DNA of 64,000 nt from Oxytricha trifallax (Eukaryota; Ciliophora; Spirotrichea; Sporadotrichida; Oxytrichidae). Below are positions 45,859 through 59,499 of the stretch, one piece after another. Position 1 is the stretch's first letter, and each line of letters opens with the position of its first letter. Both the position numbers and the translations under genes were made by a program. The notes below the pieces were generated by a model. The model did no database searches, was not told the origin of the DNA, and saw nothing but the letters and a program-made list of their open reading frames with translations. Location of the stretch: positions 79,486 to 143,485 of the forward strand of contig ARYC01000593.1 of the NCBI GenBank assembly GCA_000711775.1. The letters run 5' to 3'.

Positions 45859-45916
45859 GACAAATATTATTTTTTATTTTTTTTATATAAAAGTGGGTGT
45901 GTTACAGGTACCCCCC

Positions 45917-46446
45917 ATATTTTTCCTCTTATATATAATTAAATATAGTGATAAAAAAATTCTTATCAGTTTACCTATTTCTTTCAAATTATTTTACCGA
46001 TTTTTTTGTATTTATCAATACTAAAATCGAGATTAAACAATCTAGAAGAAACTTTACAGGCTGGGGATAACAAACAAAAGAATTATTAATTTTACGGCAA
46101 AAATATTGGTAAGGACCAATCATTAAAGATCAAAGTTAATTAAAGCCTGAAGAGTTAACGAAATAATGATATATCTTTGAATTTAATTTAATAATTAATC
46201 AATGGATAATACAAAAAAGAAAAAAATATTAAAATTTAATCCTATGCCAAACTCACGTAACACAGTTAGTTAGTTATGAGCATCGTTTACTTTGAGAATT
46301 TTTAAAAATATTAAAATTGATTAAAATGGAGCTTTCAAAACATTGCTATCCTGTATTATCGAAATCTCTTTTTAATTCTTTAGTTCCAGATAGATCTGTA
46401 TATATTACTTTTGTAATATATATGGTGCCTATTTGAATATCTTTGA
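45917..46446. other. AT-rich spacer
   Basis: No supported feature between the 3-kb transposon and the next palindrome. A patch around 46040-46160 is slightly richer in G/C. Confidence 0.4.
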
Positions 46447-47390
46447 TGATAAGGTAAAAATATCGTTTTATAAGTCAATTTGAAAATTAATAATCTGAAC
46501 TAAGTAGTATATAATAAAGATCTGTGTTTTATATAAGCATTATTATGATAAATTAGTATGATATTAGATTCTGTAATGGTGAGCCTCCCTCTTTGCGCGA
46601 TTTATAAAGTACATTGTATACTGAACATCTCAAACAAATAGTGATTTCGTGCTCTTCAGTTTGTATTTCCGTAGGTTAGCTGATATCTGTGTGATTTTAG
46701 TAGATTCCGTGAGATTTTGTTGCATCTGCGCTTATTGAGTCTCTTACTGTAGAACTACCGCCCACTGTATATACAGTGTATCTCTAGTAACAACCTGTAA
46801 AAAACACTTACTTTTAAGTAAAATATTTTTAAAATAGGGTGATAGTAGAAATAACAGATGAATGAAGAATCAGGTCTTGCCAAGACTTAAATAAGTTCAG
46901 CTAAAAATAAATTCTACTTAGAGAAAAATTACTTACCAAAACTTATTTAAGACTTGGCAAGACCTGATTCTTCATTCATCTGTTATTTCTACTATCACCC
47001 TATTTTAAAAATATTTTACTTAAAAGTAAGTGTTTTTTACAGGTTGTTACTAGAGATACACTGTATATACAGTGGGCGGTAGTTCAACAGTAAGAGACTC
47101 AATAAGCGCAGATGCAACAAAATCTCACGGAATCTACTAAAATCACACAGATATCAGCTAACCTACGGAAATACAAACTGAAGAGCACAAAATCACTATT
47201 TGTTTAAGATGTTCAGTATACAATGTACTTTACAAATCGCGCAAAGAGGGAGGCCCACCATTACAGAATATAATATCATACAATTTATCAAAATAATGCT
47301 TATATAAAACACAGATCTTTATTATATACTACTTAGTTCAGATTATTAATTTTCAAATTGACTTATAAAACGATATTTTTACCTTATTAA
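46447..47390. repeat. 0.94-kb near-perfect palindrome
   Basis: Arms of about 460 bp begin ATAAGGTAAAAATATCG. They contain AAAGATCTGTGTTTTATATAAG, GAGGGAGGC next to GCGCGATTT, GATATCTGTGTGATTTTAG, CTGTATATACAGTG (itself palindromic), AACCTGTAAAAAACACTTAC and a G/C-richer inner block AATCAGGTCTTGCCAAGAC. Differences between the arms are few single bases (for example CTGTAGAACTACCGC against CTGTTGAACTACCGC). The loop is about 40 bases near 46905-46945. It has no ORF of note and no sequence in common with family A. Confidence 0.85.
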
Positions 47391-50300
47391 TGGATCCTTT
47401 GTATTTAATAGGGATACATAGAATACTGTTCCATATCCAAGTCTGATTTTCGATATTGCATTTGGAATATATACACAAATATATGATACGATGGACAATG
47501 TTAACAAATGATTGTTTTGTGGATAATTTTTATCAATGATTGTCTGGCGGACAATTTTTTTAAAAGATTAACTTGTGACCTTTTTAGAGCTAAATTGATA
47601 TATGAATATTTTTAATAATTGAAAGATAAAAATAAATAAAAAACATATATTTAAAAATATTAAAAATCAAAAATGGAAACTTTTGTTATCTTTCTTGGCT
47701 AGGACTATAATCAATTTGAGTTGTAATGAATATAGAGAAACAATAACCCTATTTAATGACAAGAAAAGAAATAATCAAATAATATTAATGATTTAGATAA
47801 TTTCTTATGAGTGAAATACATAAAAATATGGACTGTATGTTTTTGTAAATAATTGTATTAAACTATTCTTAAAATAAAATCTGTATAATGATAAATATTT
47901 ATCTTAGATGGATTTTGTTTATTCATGTTAAGATTTATACGGATACAACAATAAATTCTATTTTTAACAAGCGCTTCAACAAATCTCGATGGATATTGTC
48001 ATTAATATATATAGAGTTTTACCCTTTAAAGAATTGAAAAGAGTAATATTTTATACTTAACGTAGTAATTAGACTGAATTTCTATGGAATATAATAAATA
48101 CCATTACAATATAATTTCATTATATGGGAGTATAAAAGAAATGTATAAATAATTATATGGTGTTTGACAGTAGTGATATTAATAGATATACCTTATAATA
48201 TTATAACCATATATAATAAACAAAACAAGCTAACTAATAATTAAGGCATAAAGTGTATTACTGTAAAAATAAAATTGTTAGATGATATATAGGTTGCCTT
48301 TAAATATAATAATTAATTATCTCATTTCATTAAATATTATGGGTTATACAAAGTAATTCTATAATTTTCTCAATCAAAAATTAAAATATTTCCTTAATCA
48401 TAAGCACTTAATAAAACTAGTAAAATCAATGTAAGTCCAAATGATATTTTAAAAATTGCTTTGGTATATTAATAAATGAAAAATTGAATAAATGATAGAG
48501 TCATTCGACAAAGAATATTAATATTTTTAGAGATCATTTTCATTTGCCCAGATTAATTTCATAATATAAAGTAAAACAGAACATTAATAACTATCGTCAT
48601 GCTCTACATTCAATCTAAATAATAAAATCGCGAATATTTAAATTCTAAAAATATAAAAAATTATAAATAAAAGCATTCTCGTAACATTATTATAATTACT
48701 TTTTATAATTTTGTTTGATAATTATATTATTATATTAAATATGGACGCAATTGGTAAATTTATAATTTTTATCACTTGCGCCCATTTTTTTTAATATATT
48801 TAAATTGTAAATATTAATATCTCATTGTTTTTATTTATAATTTTTATTTTATATATATAATTTCTTTTTCAAATAAATTAAATCAAATTTATTAATTTCT
48901 ATATAAAACTAGATAAATAGTTAATTTTATACTTTACAAAATTTCATCATTAAAAATTTGATACTTTAAATAGTAATTTATCTTAAATTTTCTCATGTTT
49001 AATATTAGGAATAAATTTACTTTGATTTTAATTAAAATCAAACTTCATTTCCATTTAAAATTATATAAATATACTTTGAGATATAAACTAAAAATTTCAA
49101 TAAAACATTTGCTTAAGTTGTAAAAATAAATAAGTTAAAATACTAAAGTTCTCAAAAATTTCAGATTCTTAATTATTTAATATAAAATATAAAGTAAATT
49201 ACAAGAAAGTATAATATTTGTTACTATGTATTTATAGATTTGTATATTCACTATTTTTAATCTTTTTACTGGTCAAGAAAAGATTTATTTTATTAATGAA
49301 CTTAAATATTTTTTTCACTGATATATTCACAAATTTCATAAAAATCAGTCAAAGCAGATAAATAGCATTTTAAAACTTAGTAAATATTAATAGCATTATT
49401 CTAACTAATAGAGCAGCTGATGAAAAAATAAAGTGTCTACAATTCAATGTAAAATAATAAACAATAGCATATAATAAATATATGCAAGTTAATATGTCCT
49501 CCAAATATAATAATATTAATGTGCTCCAGACTAATCTATTATTATATCTAAAATGAAATGATTTCTAACAAAAATTATTAATAAAACTGAGTAAATAATA
49601 ATTATATTTACATCAATAAATTGTATATTTAAATGGTAAAAACACAATTGATTAAGTATAAAATAACTGCAATCAGCATTTCAATAACTAGATACTAAAA
49701 TGCCAGAATTAGATTAGGTAACAAAGATAAAATAATGGGCATTTAATAAAATTATTAGATACTAAATTAAACATAGGATAAACAGAATAACTTTTTATGA
49801 TATTTATGCCACATGAAATATGTTATGAAGAATCAATTATAAAAATAAGTTAACATTCAATTGTTTAGATAGTTCATTTAAGGTTGGTTTCAAATTAATT
49901 TAGAAGTTTGCTGAATGTTGATTATTATTTATTGGGAAAGTTAACTTCGATAAATGATTCAACTCAGAAATTATAAAGATGGCTAAATATTAAAAGAAAT
50001 ATAATCAGTTATAATTGAAAAATTGATTATAAATGGTTACTGAATAAACTGTAGAAAATAATAATAATAATAATTCAAAATGGATAGATAATAAAAAATA
50101 GATATAAAGTTCATACTACTTCAAAGTTTATTGTTAACAATTTAGGAGATTAAATAAAATCAATTGAAGAAGTTAAGATCTATAAATATGAGATATAATA
50201 TACAGATTAGCTTCAATAATAAATTAAAAAATTAAGCGCATCCTTAAAAAATGATAAAATATTTTACCCCAAAATAAAATCTTAAAAATGATTCGGCAAT

Positions 50301-51924
50301 ATTGGGTTTTTCTGTTGACGAAGGATGATCCAGCAGTCAAGTTCACACAACAGCGATAGAAAAATTTGCAGTTAAATTTGTGATGTGATATTTTTTAATA
50401 ATTTGCTCAAGACATTTTGAAAAAGAGTATAAAATATCACATTAACAATTATGCTTGAGTGCTGTGGGCACACACAAAACATAACTTAAGAAACATAAAA
50501 AAAATATGACTTAACATTTTCATTGGCAATAATAAAGTATATATATAAAAATTAATTCACTATTTATTTGATTTTAAATCCTCCAAAGGTCTTGAGCAAG
50601 GTACAGCTAATTGATAATTAGATTAAGAAATATAAATAATTATAAGTTAATTGATTGCTTAGTAGAAGTAGACATCAAAAATATGAAAATAAATAGAAGA
50701 ATGTATGTATAATAAACTATATATTTAATAAAAGATTAAAGAAATTAGAATTATTTTCATTTTTATAGATACAATTACTTTGTTAATGTTAAATTGATTT
50801 TAAAAGTATAGAACCAGTCAAAATAGATTAGAAATTGGGAATATTTAAAATATTATATAAATGAAAACATTCTCTTAATTTAATTATAACTATTTAATAA
50901 ATTTGTTTTATTTAAATATTATAATATTTAAAATGGGATATATTTATATTTACTTTCTATTTATTTTTATTTAAACACATCAATAAAATAAAAATAAAAT
51001 AATTCATAAGTTTAATTTAATATATTAAAAAATACTCAGTAAAATAAATTATTATAAATTAAAAATTGATACTTTATTTTTTAAAGTTTTGTACTTAAAA
51101 GATATTTATTACAAAATTACCAAAGAAGCATTAAATGAGAATAAAAATAAAGTTTATTTTTAATTGTCAAAATATATTTAAATATTTATAAATATAACGT
51201 CTTAAATTAATGGACCTTAATATTATATGATTTAAACTATATTACAATAATATACCATAAACATAATTAAAAATACATACATTTTAAGTATCTAATGTAT
51301 ATTTTTGAATTTGATGTATTTAAATTAAACATTTTTTAATTATTTTAACTGAGTTTACACTGAATATAAATATTACAATTTAACTAATTCCTTATCCATG
51401 AGGCAGCACGGAGAATTACGACTGCATAGGCTTCAATGTCAGGTATTGATAGTATACCAAAGACCTTTATCAAGTAATGGATTATTAATAAAAATTTGTT
51501 AATTTCTACTGATATACGAGAAACTCACAAGCACTTAATCCTTAAAGGTCATAAGCACTTGCACTAGAAAGGAGGTAAAAAATTAATGATCTGAAGAATT
51601 AAATTTTCCAATATCTTTAATGTTTAATTTTAATTAAGATTCTTTGACAATAAAATATTGAATTCACATAAATATTGAATTAAAGTCAGTCACTTACCAC
51701 TCAAAAAATTGAGCATTAATTATATTTTCATCATAGCAAAAGTAAAATTTAGTTTAAATTAGGGACGAGGATCAATTGTAACAATTAGAGCAACGAGAGA
51801 TAATTTAATGGTGATAAATTATTTAATAATGAGTGAAATTTCCCCCAATAAGCTGAGGCACTCGTCTGTAAAATCTCGAAAAACTAATTAAAGTAAAATA
51901 ATAGGTCAAAAATGCTTATTTAAT
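47391..51924. other. 4.5 kb of very AT-rich DNA
   Basis: No genes supported. A small hairpin at 48741-48788 (ATGGACGCAA with TTGCGCCCAT) and a dyad at 50382-50446 (GATGTGATATTTT with AAAATATCACATT) are the only structured spots noticed. A less AT-rich patch at 51395-51560 has no recognisable RNA gene. Confidence 0.35.
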
Positions 51925-52170
51925 ACTAAACCCCTTGACTCTTTTAACAATTTAGATAGTTTTAATTTATAAATAATCAAGAATTTACTTATTATTGGTG
52001 TAATATTTCAATGATTAGCCGAATTATAAAATCTATTGGCTCCAATAATATTATCAATATCAAATAATCCAATCAGGGTGTGTATTTTTTATTTAAAAGT
52101 TAATTTTAATTTATTCTAGGCAAAAAAAAGGTTCCTGATAATTTATAAATACCCCATATATTAATTTTTA
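51925..52170. mobile_element. Diverged family C MITE relative
   Basis: It contains CTATTGGCTCCAATAATATT and CCAATCAGGGTGTGTATTT, which align with the core of the element at 26608-26881, and ends in TAAACCCCTTGACTC on the left. The right end is not clearly conserved, so the limits are approximate. Confidence 0.45.
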
Positions 52171-55100
52171 AATTAAAATCATGGGGAGATACTTAAGGAA
52201 AGATTATAATGTTATAGAGGCCAAATTAATACATAAATTAAAATTAATTCGTGCTCTTTAAAAGAAATTAACAAGTTCTGTACACTCTGACTCATTTAAA
52301 TTAATAATAATGATCTAAGACAAGAATTTGCAATTCAAAAAATTTAATAATGGCATTAATTAATCAGGAATTTTTTCAAAAGAACAATTCAAAATTTTTT
52401 TAATCTTAATTTAAATTTCTTATTAAACCATAAATGATTAGCCTTTAAGTGAAGATAAAATTTCTTAAATTAATTCTCAGCTAAGTATTCTTATAAAATG
52501 ACCTTTTTTTATGAAATATTAGAAGAAATAAATTAATAAATGATTGAATCAATTTTTTATTCGCTAATAATAACTTTAAAGTATAAATTATCAAGAAAAA
52601 CCATGGAGTTACGAAGAAAGGGAGTGGAACATTAAAAATACTAACAATTGCTAAAAATAACTCTAAATGTTTGTATTTTTGGTGGCCTTGCTTCATTGTT
52701 TATAGTTCACTTATTCGAGCATTTTTTTTAAGAGGTCTCATCTCGCTACTTTAAAACTTTATGACATTTTTTTAAAAAAAATTACCTTATAAATGAAAAA
52801 TTAAATTCACTTAAGGTAACTGTTTTCATTTATTGATCACTATCTTAGTACCATAAATATAGTATAACCAATGCTTGTTGGAATATGAAATTTTATGCGC
52901 CATTATTTAATTCTTATAATAAGCATGTTTGCATGCTCTTAAAAAATGTGAGCACATCGTTACAAATTGATTTAGTAAATTACATGACAAAGCCTAAAAT
53001 AATGTTATAAGTCTACAATAATTTCTCATTAAAAAAAATTCTTCTGAAGAGGTAAAAATTATTTATTATTGCTTTTCAGTATAATTGAGTTCTTTTACTC
53101 ATAAATGGTTATTAAAAATATTTTACTTCATTGAGTAAGAGTTTAAAGTTTTTAGTTTGTTAATTTAGGGGACATCATTTTAACAAATCGATATTATCTT
53201 CTCCAAAGATACACATCAACAAAAAGATAATTTTTTAATTTAGGTATATTTCTTTTTAGTTTAATTATGTTGACGCACTTGCTCTGGGTCTAATTAAGTT
53301 TTATTTATTTCTAAGTAAATATTTTCAATATCTTTTTTATGTTGAAAAAACACAAAATGAACATCAGTTTTATTATTCAATTACATTTATTTATATATTT
53401 TTCACATTAAACTTGTTAGATTAATATTGTTTTAAACTTTATACCTTGCTTTTATTCTTTTAAATAAGTTGCCTTGAATTAATAAATGCTTTGTTTTAGT
53501 TTAAATATGTATTTTTAATTTTATACAATCTTATAAGATAACTTAATATTAAATATTTAATAAAGTTATATAGTTTAAAATTGTCTAAAATTGGACAAAT
53601 AATATTAATAAAATCAATAAATTTATATAATTTTCTGATAAAACTATAATTAATTTTAAGTGTATTCATCACTTAAGAGAGGAATTTTTAGTTACTAAAA
53701 AATGTTTCTCCGTGTTTTCCGATTCTTATTTAACCCGGAGCATATTAGCCAACTTATTTGTAAATTAAAAAAAATATTTATGATTCAGATTTTATCTATT
53801 TAGTTCAGATATGAATCTCCCCTTTCTCTAAAATTATTTTATAATTAAAGTAAGGAAATTAATTACTGTTAAAGACTGAACCTCGTGAGCTAATAATAAT
53901 TTTTTTACTTTAAAAAGCAGAGATTTGATTGGTGACTTCGAATATGATTTTATTTTTATTCACTTGCACCCAAGAAATAACTCCTTTATTCAAAGAAAGC
54001 AAGATTTAATTATATAATGACTTTTTAAATGATATATAATAAGCTTTTAAATTATTTAATTGTCATCACTATTCTCGTTCCTCAATTATAATTTATTTAT
54101 TTAATTAACAGCATCTGTTAAGAAAAAAAATTCTTCTCGAGCAACAAAAATTCGCCATAAATGCTCACTTTATACATATTGATCCAAGAACATCTCAGTC
54201 TTATTCTTGTTTCGAAATCTGCCAAAAATGCATTTAGACTTACTCATTAGAGAGAAAATAACCAGAATCATAAACTTAAACTTATTTTAGAGAATTCAAA
54301 TTGTCTCTGACCAACATATCAGCTTTATATTTTACTCAAGTTTTTTAATAAATTATTATTGAAAATTAGTACTGACATATTTCAGATTCCATATGGGAAC
54401 AACATAGGATTTCTTAAATTTGACTTCGGATTCATCCCACAAACAACTTTAATTTAAAATATATATTCTTTCAAGACTAAAAGAAGATGCAATCGATGTA
54501 AATTGAGTACGGTGATCATTAGTAACAATCTTAAATTAACTGGAGATACCTATTTAAGAAAGTTATCTATCCATTTTGTATTTAATAAGGATCCTTCTTT
54601 TCTTGTTTTAATAACATAATTTAAATAATATCTTTAATATTTATCATTGAATTTTGGTATCACAAAAATTTTCTAATTTAGGTATATATTAGGTGTTAAT
54701 GGTTATAAAATAAAGCACCAAATATTAATAACATTACTGATTCAATATAAATTAAAATTAATCCTAACTTTCTTCCTATTCAAATTCAAAAAATCTGTCA
54801 TTAAAAATAGTTTATCTTAAAGTTTTGTATGATTTTAAAATTAGAATAAAAATCACAATTTTGTATAAATAAATATTATAATATATATCTTAGATTCTAT
54901 GCTGTGTTATATTTGTAATTATAATGTTGACTATTAAATCATTTTAGATAAAATTTATAATCAGAAACATTCATAAATAATTATAATTTGGTTGCTATTT
55001 TTATTAAACGAACTCATTAAATATTCCATTAATATTTATTTATGTGTTATATTTTATATTTTTTATCAAATGATTTATAATTATTTCAATTAAAATACAA

Positions 55101-56585
55101 TTAAGAACATTTATTACTTTTGCGAGTATTAAAATACAAAAAAATTTTAAAAGTAGAGATCATTTATTAGTTTAATTTCTAATAATGCTATTGTTGTAAA
55201 GTATAATAATGAAAAATTTAGTTTAAATAATTTATTTTATATTTTTATTTATAAAGTTCATTCAAAATTGTTCAAACTTAAATCCAAAATTATTAATCAG
55301 CGAAATCATGTGAATACTGCTCCTTTTGCTGCTTTTATCCAGTTTTGCTTCCTACCCTTAGTTTTAAGCAAATGAGTAGGAATCTGAATCTTACGAATAC
55401 TTTTTATATCATAATATGAAGTGATATCTTAAGTTTAATTGATTAATATTAACAATCTTTAAATGGATGAATTGATACTAGAATGTAAATCTTAGAAGAT
55501 TTTGGCATTCAACATTTATTATAAAAACATATAATATAGAAAAGTGGCTATTTATTCGTTTTTGGCGAAATAATTGCAAGAAAAAATTTGTAGGAGTTAA
55601 TTAAGCTATTTAAGTTTATTTTCAATTCATTTATTAATATGAAAATGTTATTTTTTTTTGCTGTTTTTTAGCTTGATAATAAGCAGAACTATATAAAAAC
55701 ATATTGTTATTTATAGTTTTCTTACTTATTATTAATTATTTAATTATGTAAATTTTCACAACAATATAAAATCAATGAAATCATATATGCAATTTTCAAT
55801 AATATTATTTTTAGTCAATCTAAGTTTCTTGTTTTATCAGTAAATAGTCTAAATCTAAGATTAATGCGTAACTTTTATAAGCATTTTACTAAATAACCAT
55901 TTTGTAATTATTTCAATATATAATAAACATTATAAGTACACTAATTTATTATTCTATGCAATATAAATTTATTTTGATTGATTCCTTTTGCTTTTATCAA
56001 CAGATTAAATGCCGACACAGCAGTCAATTTGAATTATTGAATTTTCTAAGATCTACTCAACTAAGTTATAAATAAAAGATATTTATTAAATAACTATACA
56101 ATCCAGGTCAATGACAATAATTGATACTTGGATATTCAAGATAATTGGAATTATTGTTATTGGATAGTGATAATTGTGATAATTTAGAGCAGATTGGTAC
56201 AATCAATAAAAATGAGATTTAAATTGACATAAATAAACTTTATTTAATAAAATAAATAATTATAAAAATATATATACCATATCCATAATTAATTATAAAA
56301 AAATATTTCATAAATTCTAGTCAGGAAAATCCCTAATCGAAGTATCTTATCTTCTCCGATTGAAAGAATTAATTTATGGAAATAAATTGTTCAAGATCTA
56401 ACAGAACTTTGCCTTAAAGAACCTATTGCTGAATAGTAAATATGATTGTTATAGTTACAATTGTCAGTTTATCATAATTAATTTCTTATTTATGTGTTGT
56501 TAGAATAATCTCATGAAAAATGATGTAGCAATATTTGTAAAATCATATATATTAATGTATTCACAAAAGAAACGATGGTTTAATT
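52171..56585. other. AT-rich DNA with one possible integrase remnant
   Basis: Mostly featureless. At 54440-54600 the minus strand reads, in two adjacent frames, WIDNFLKQVSPVNL and KIVTNDHRTQFTSIASSFS, reminiscent of the TDxGTQFTS block around the second catalytic Asp of retroviral-type integrases. At 55280-55390 the minus strand gives IQIPTHLLKTKGRKQNWIKA. Neither is enough for a gene call. Confidence 0.3.
54440..54600 (-). pseudogene. Possible integrase-core fragment
   Basis: NDHRTQFTS in the context FKIVTNDHRTQFTSIA resembles the integrase pattern VTDxGTQFTS, preceded in another frame by a helix (WIDNFLKQV) where integrases have the segment before that Asp. Neither the first Asp nor the last Glu region was found, and one frameshift is needed. 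It may be a relic of an LTR, Maverick or Ginger-like element, or chance. Confidence 0.25.
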
Positions 56586-58490
56586 AATACATCAATAACT
56601 AGTCAAGCATCTAATCTACACAACGACAAAACACAGTTGACAGTACTTTTGACCTAGTAATTTAACTCAAGTGATTCAGTTGAATTCAAAGTCAATCTCA
56701 AATGTATCTCAGATCAGCTATTTAGTCTGATTGAAAGCAAGAGCAACATCGAATGAGTTGTCGAAGAGAAAGACAATTAGTGAGAGAAAATCATGTTTAG
56801 AAATTGAGAAAGGAAGTCATTTTCAATGATTATTAAGCTATAAATAATTAATTTAAAATTAGTTAAATTAATAAATTTAAATCAAGGAAATAAAAGGCAG
56901 GTAAGAATGACTTAGATCAACTACCAAGAAGGAAGCTATCAGAATATGCTAATCAGAAGGATGAAAAATAAAGCGAGAAGCAAAAATCCTTGAGAGATTA
57001 TTTTGAATATTCGAAGAAGAGCCAGCAAAATTACCTATATTTTCCAAAAAAACTAAGTTAGCCATAACAACAATAGAAACTTAGAGAAATTAAGTATACC
57101 ACTAGGTTATGGCTGTCACATTTAATTATATCAACCTTTGAGAGAAGTTGAGGGCTGGGTTGAAAGGAATAAAAGATTCTTAGAAAATTATAGGATTAAA
57201 TAAAGGATTAAATAAATGATTAAGACAATGAGCAACAAAAGGCAAAGTCATTCCAACCCCTTCGAACTAAGTATATGGTATCTAGATTGTAAGATGGAAA
57301 ATTCAAAGTTGAAATAAGACCAAATGATGAGAGAAAGTGAACTTAAAAGACGAGGTTTTACTGGACAAATCGAAACTAGAATGCAAAGGATTAAAGGGCC
57401 AAACAATAAAAATACATAATGCAAACACAGTTAGCCAGGAATTGCGGCTTACCTGAACTAAATAGTGGAAGATTTCAAATGAAAACGATCAAAACATAAA
57501 GATAATTTTTTATATGGAACATTTTAGAAATGGACTATTCTATATGATAAAATCGTTGAACTAAAGTTCAAACATTAAAGTGTAGTTGTGATAGGCGACT
57601 TTATCTATCAAATAAAAGAGTTAAGCAAAAGATTTATGAAAAAGGGTTAATAGAGTAGAATCCATAAGTTGGAAATTCACACAAATGGAAATCAAAGATT
57701 AAAATTTCTCATTGTAAAATAAATTAGCCAGGAAACGGATTAACTAAGATTAAAGACCATAAACTAGCAAGACTGAGAATAAAATATCAAGAAAGGGACT
57801 TAAAGCTAAAAGATAAAGAAAAGAGTCCTAGAATAGCAGATGTTAGGAAATAATGCTGGAAGGCATTCATTGAAAAGGGAAAGAGATTAACAGAAAAGAT
57901 TTGGACAATCCTATTATAAAATATTTTGATAAAAAACTTGAAAGGCATTGCAAAACTAAACACTGTTATAACTAGTCCCCCAGATTGGGCAAATAAGAAC
58001 AATAAGATTGGACTTAACAGATACTTCAAAGAAAGGAAAGCCGAGTTGTATGACGAAATCCAAGACATGAGATATAGTTTGGAAAGAAATATTTAAAGGA
58101 TTTCTCCATTTAGTGAAGAGACTAACTAAGAGTTGGAAATAAGCAGGATCTATTAAAGGCTGACTGATAAATGAAGAGAGAATAAATCTAGGAGGAGGAG
58201 GCATAAGCAAAAATTATCAAATTTCAAAACAAGCCATTCCTGGAAAAAAAAGAAGAAAAAATAGGAGAACCCCTAAGTAGGAGATTCAATATGAATTTTA
58301 TTCAAACATTTTTAGTTCAGGTTAGATAAAGGCTCAAGCAAAAATGCTATTTGGAACTATGTAGTCTCATTTACATTAAAAGGATGTTAATCGATTTTAA
58401 GATAATGAAAAATTGAAGTTAATGAATATAAAGAGTAAACTCTAAAATATATTTAGAGAGTTAATTAATAAGTATAGTTATTATTATATT
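56586..58490 (+). pseudogene. LINE ORF1-like region, APE-type endonuclease and linker, decayed
   Basis: The first part is hydrophilic (TSQASNLHNDKTQLTVLLTQ, FKVNLKCISDQLFSLIESKS, NDLDQLPRRKLSEYANQK), as in an ORF1 product. From about 57080 a longer region contains FELSIWYLDCKMENSK and QPGIAAYLN. It also has the clearest motif, HQSVVVIGDFIYQIKEL (about 57570), matching the VVxGDFN block of AP-endonuclease domains with I where N is expected. LEIHTNGNQRLKFLIVKQIS follows at the place of the sviDYI block. Then come a linker NLKGIAKLNTVITSPPDWAN, RYFKERKAELYDEIQDMRY and ERNIQRISPFSEETN. The endonuclease would nick target DNA to prime reverse transcription. The missing Asn and many frame breaks make it inactive. 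Confidence 0.55.
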
Positions 58491-58495
58491 AATAC

Positions 58496-59493
58496 TTATT
58501 ATTAAGCGAGTATAATTAAAATGGGGAGACTGTTAAAAATAAATCAAAAAAGAGATCAAATAAAATTATGTTCATATCAATATACATGTGTTAAGATAAA
58601 ACAGTCACTAATTTGAAATATGTTTGAGTAGTTCCTTATTTAACTTTAATTAATTAATCAACTATCTAAAAATGGAATTTTTGTTTTTTTTCAACTTTTC
58701 TGATTTATTTCTTTTTTAGCGCAGTGATCAAGTTGATGCTGTAGCTGATCTCTAAGTTTTTCATAAATTTTTCATAGATATCTTCAGGGTATCTTCAGGA
58801 TATCTTCCTTGAAAAATAAAAAGTGTGGAGACTGTGGAGAGTGTGGAGTTTAGCATCTCTAATAACAGTGGAAATAGCATCAATATCATCAATATTCTCA
58901 AAATCAAGCATTATTAGGAGTCTGAGATTTTTTCTAAAACATCTTGTTTTTCTTAAATTCATAGATGTGAGACCTAATATTGAAGATGATGATGAAGATA
59001 ATGTTGTTGAAAACGATGAAAAAATCAGTGATGTAAAATTTTGAAATTCTCTAGAATTTCAATCAGACTCCTAATAATGCTTGATTTTGAGAATATTGGT
59101 GATATTGATGCTATTTCCACTGTTATTAGAGATGCTAAACTCCACACTCTCCACAGTCTCCACACTTTTTTATTTTTTAAGGAAGATATCCTGAAGATAC
59201 CCTGAAGATATCTATGAAAAATTTATGAAAAACTTAGAGATCAGCTACAGCATCAACTTGATCACTGCGCTAAAAAAGAAATAAATCAGAAAAGTTGAAA
59301 AAAAACAAAAATTCCATTTTTAGATAGTTGATTAATTAATTAAAGTTAAATAAGGAACTACTCAAACATATTTCAAATTAGTGACTGTTTTATCTTAACA
59401 CATGTATATTGATATGAACATAATTTTATTTGATCTCTTTTTTGATTTATTTTTAACAGTCTCCCCATTTTAATTATACTCGCTTAATAATAA
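58496..59493. repeat. 1.0-kb palindrome (TA-flanked foldback element) inside the LINE
   Basis: Arms of about 430 bp start TTATTAAGCGAGTATAATTA and AAATGGGGAGACTG, with TA next to each end. They contain GCGCAGTGATCAAGTTGATGC, repeated GTGTGGAG units and AACAGTGGAAATAGCATC. The arms are almost identical. The spacer at about 58926-59062 can encode an acidic stretch (NIEDDDEDNVVENDEK). The element separates the LINE linker from its reverse transcriptase and is therefore younger than the LINE. Confidence 0.88.
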
Positions 59494-59499
59494 AAATGG

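Larger units (their letters stand above)
42938..45916. mobile_element. 3-kb TIR DNA transposon, invaded by three foldback elements
   Basis: The left terminus GGGGTACCTGTCACACACCC with CACTTTTA matches the complement of the right terminus at 45885-45916 (GGGGGGTACCTGTAACACAC with CCACTTTTA). The inverted repeat continues inward: left CTATGTAGATAATGTGTG (about 42990-43010) matches right CACACATTATTTACATAG (45031-45048). The palindrome at 45067-45858 therefore sits inside the right TIR. The interior carries plus-strand ORF remains plus two further foldback insertions (43480-43884 and 44530-44945). No superfamily could be assigned from the ends or the ORF. Confidence 0.75.

Noticed and set aside
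51395..51560. Mixed-composition patch considered as 5S rRNA or other RNA gene
   Set aside because: No conserved 5S blocks or tRNA boxes could be aligned.
57787..58210. Two overlapping minus-strand standard-code ORFs of 84-93 codons
   Set aside because: Antisense shadows of the LINE linker region; hydrophobic composition comes from reading Lys/Glu codons backwards.
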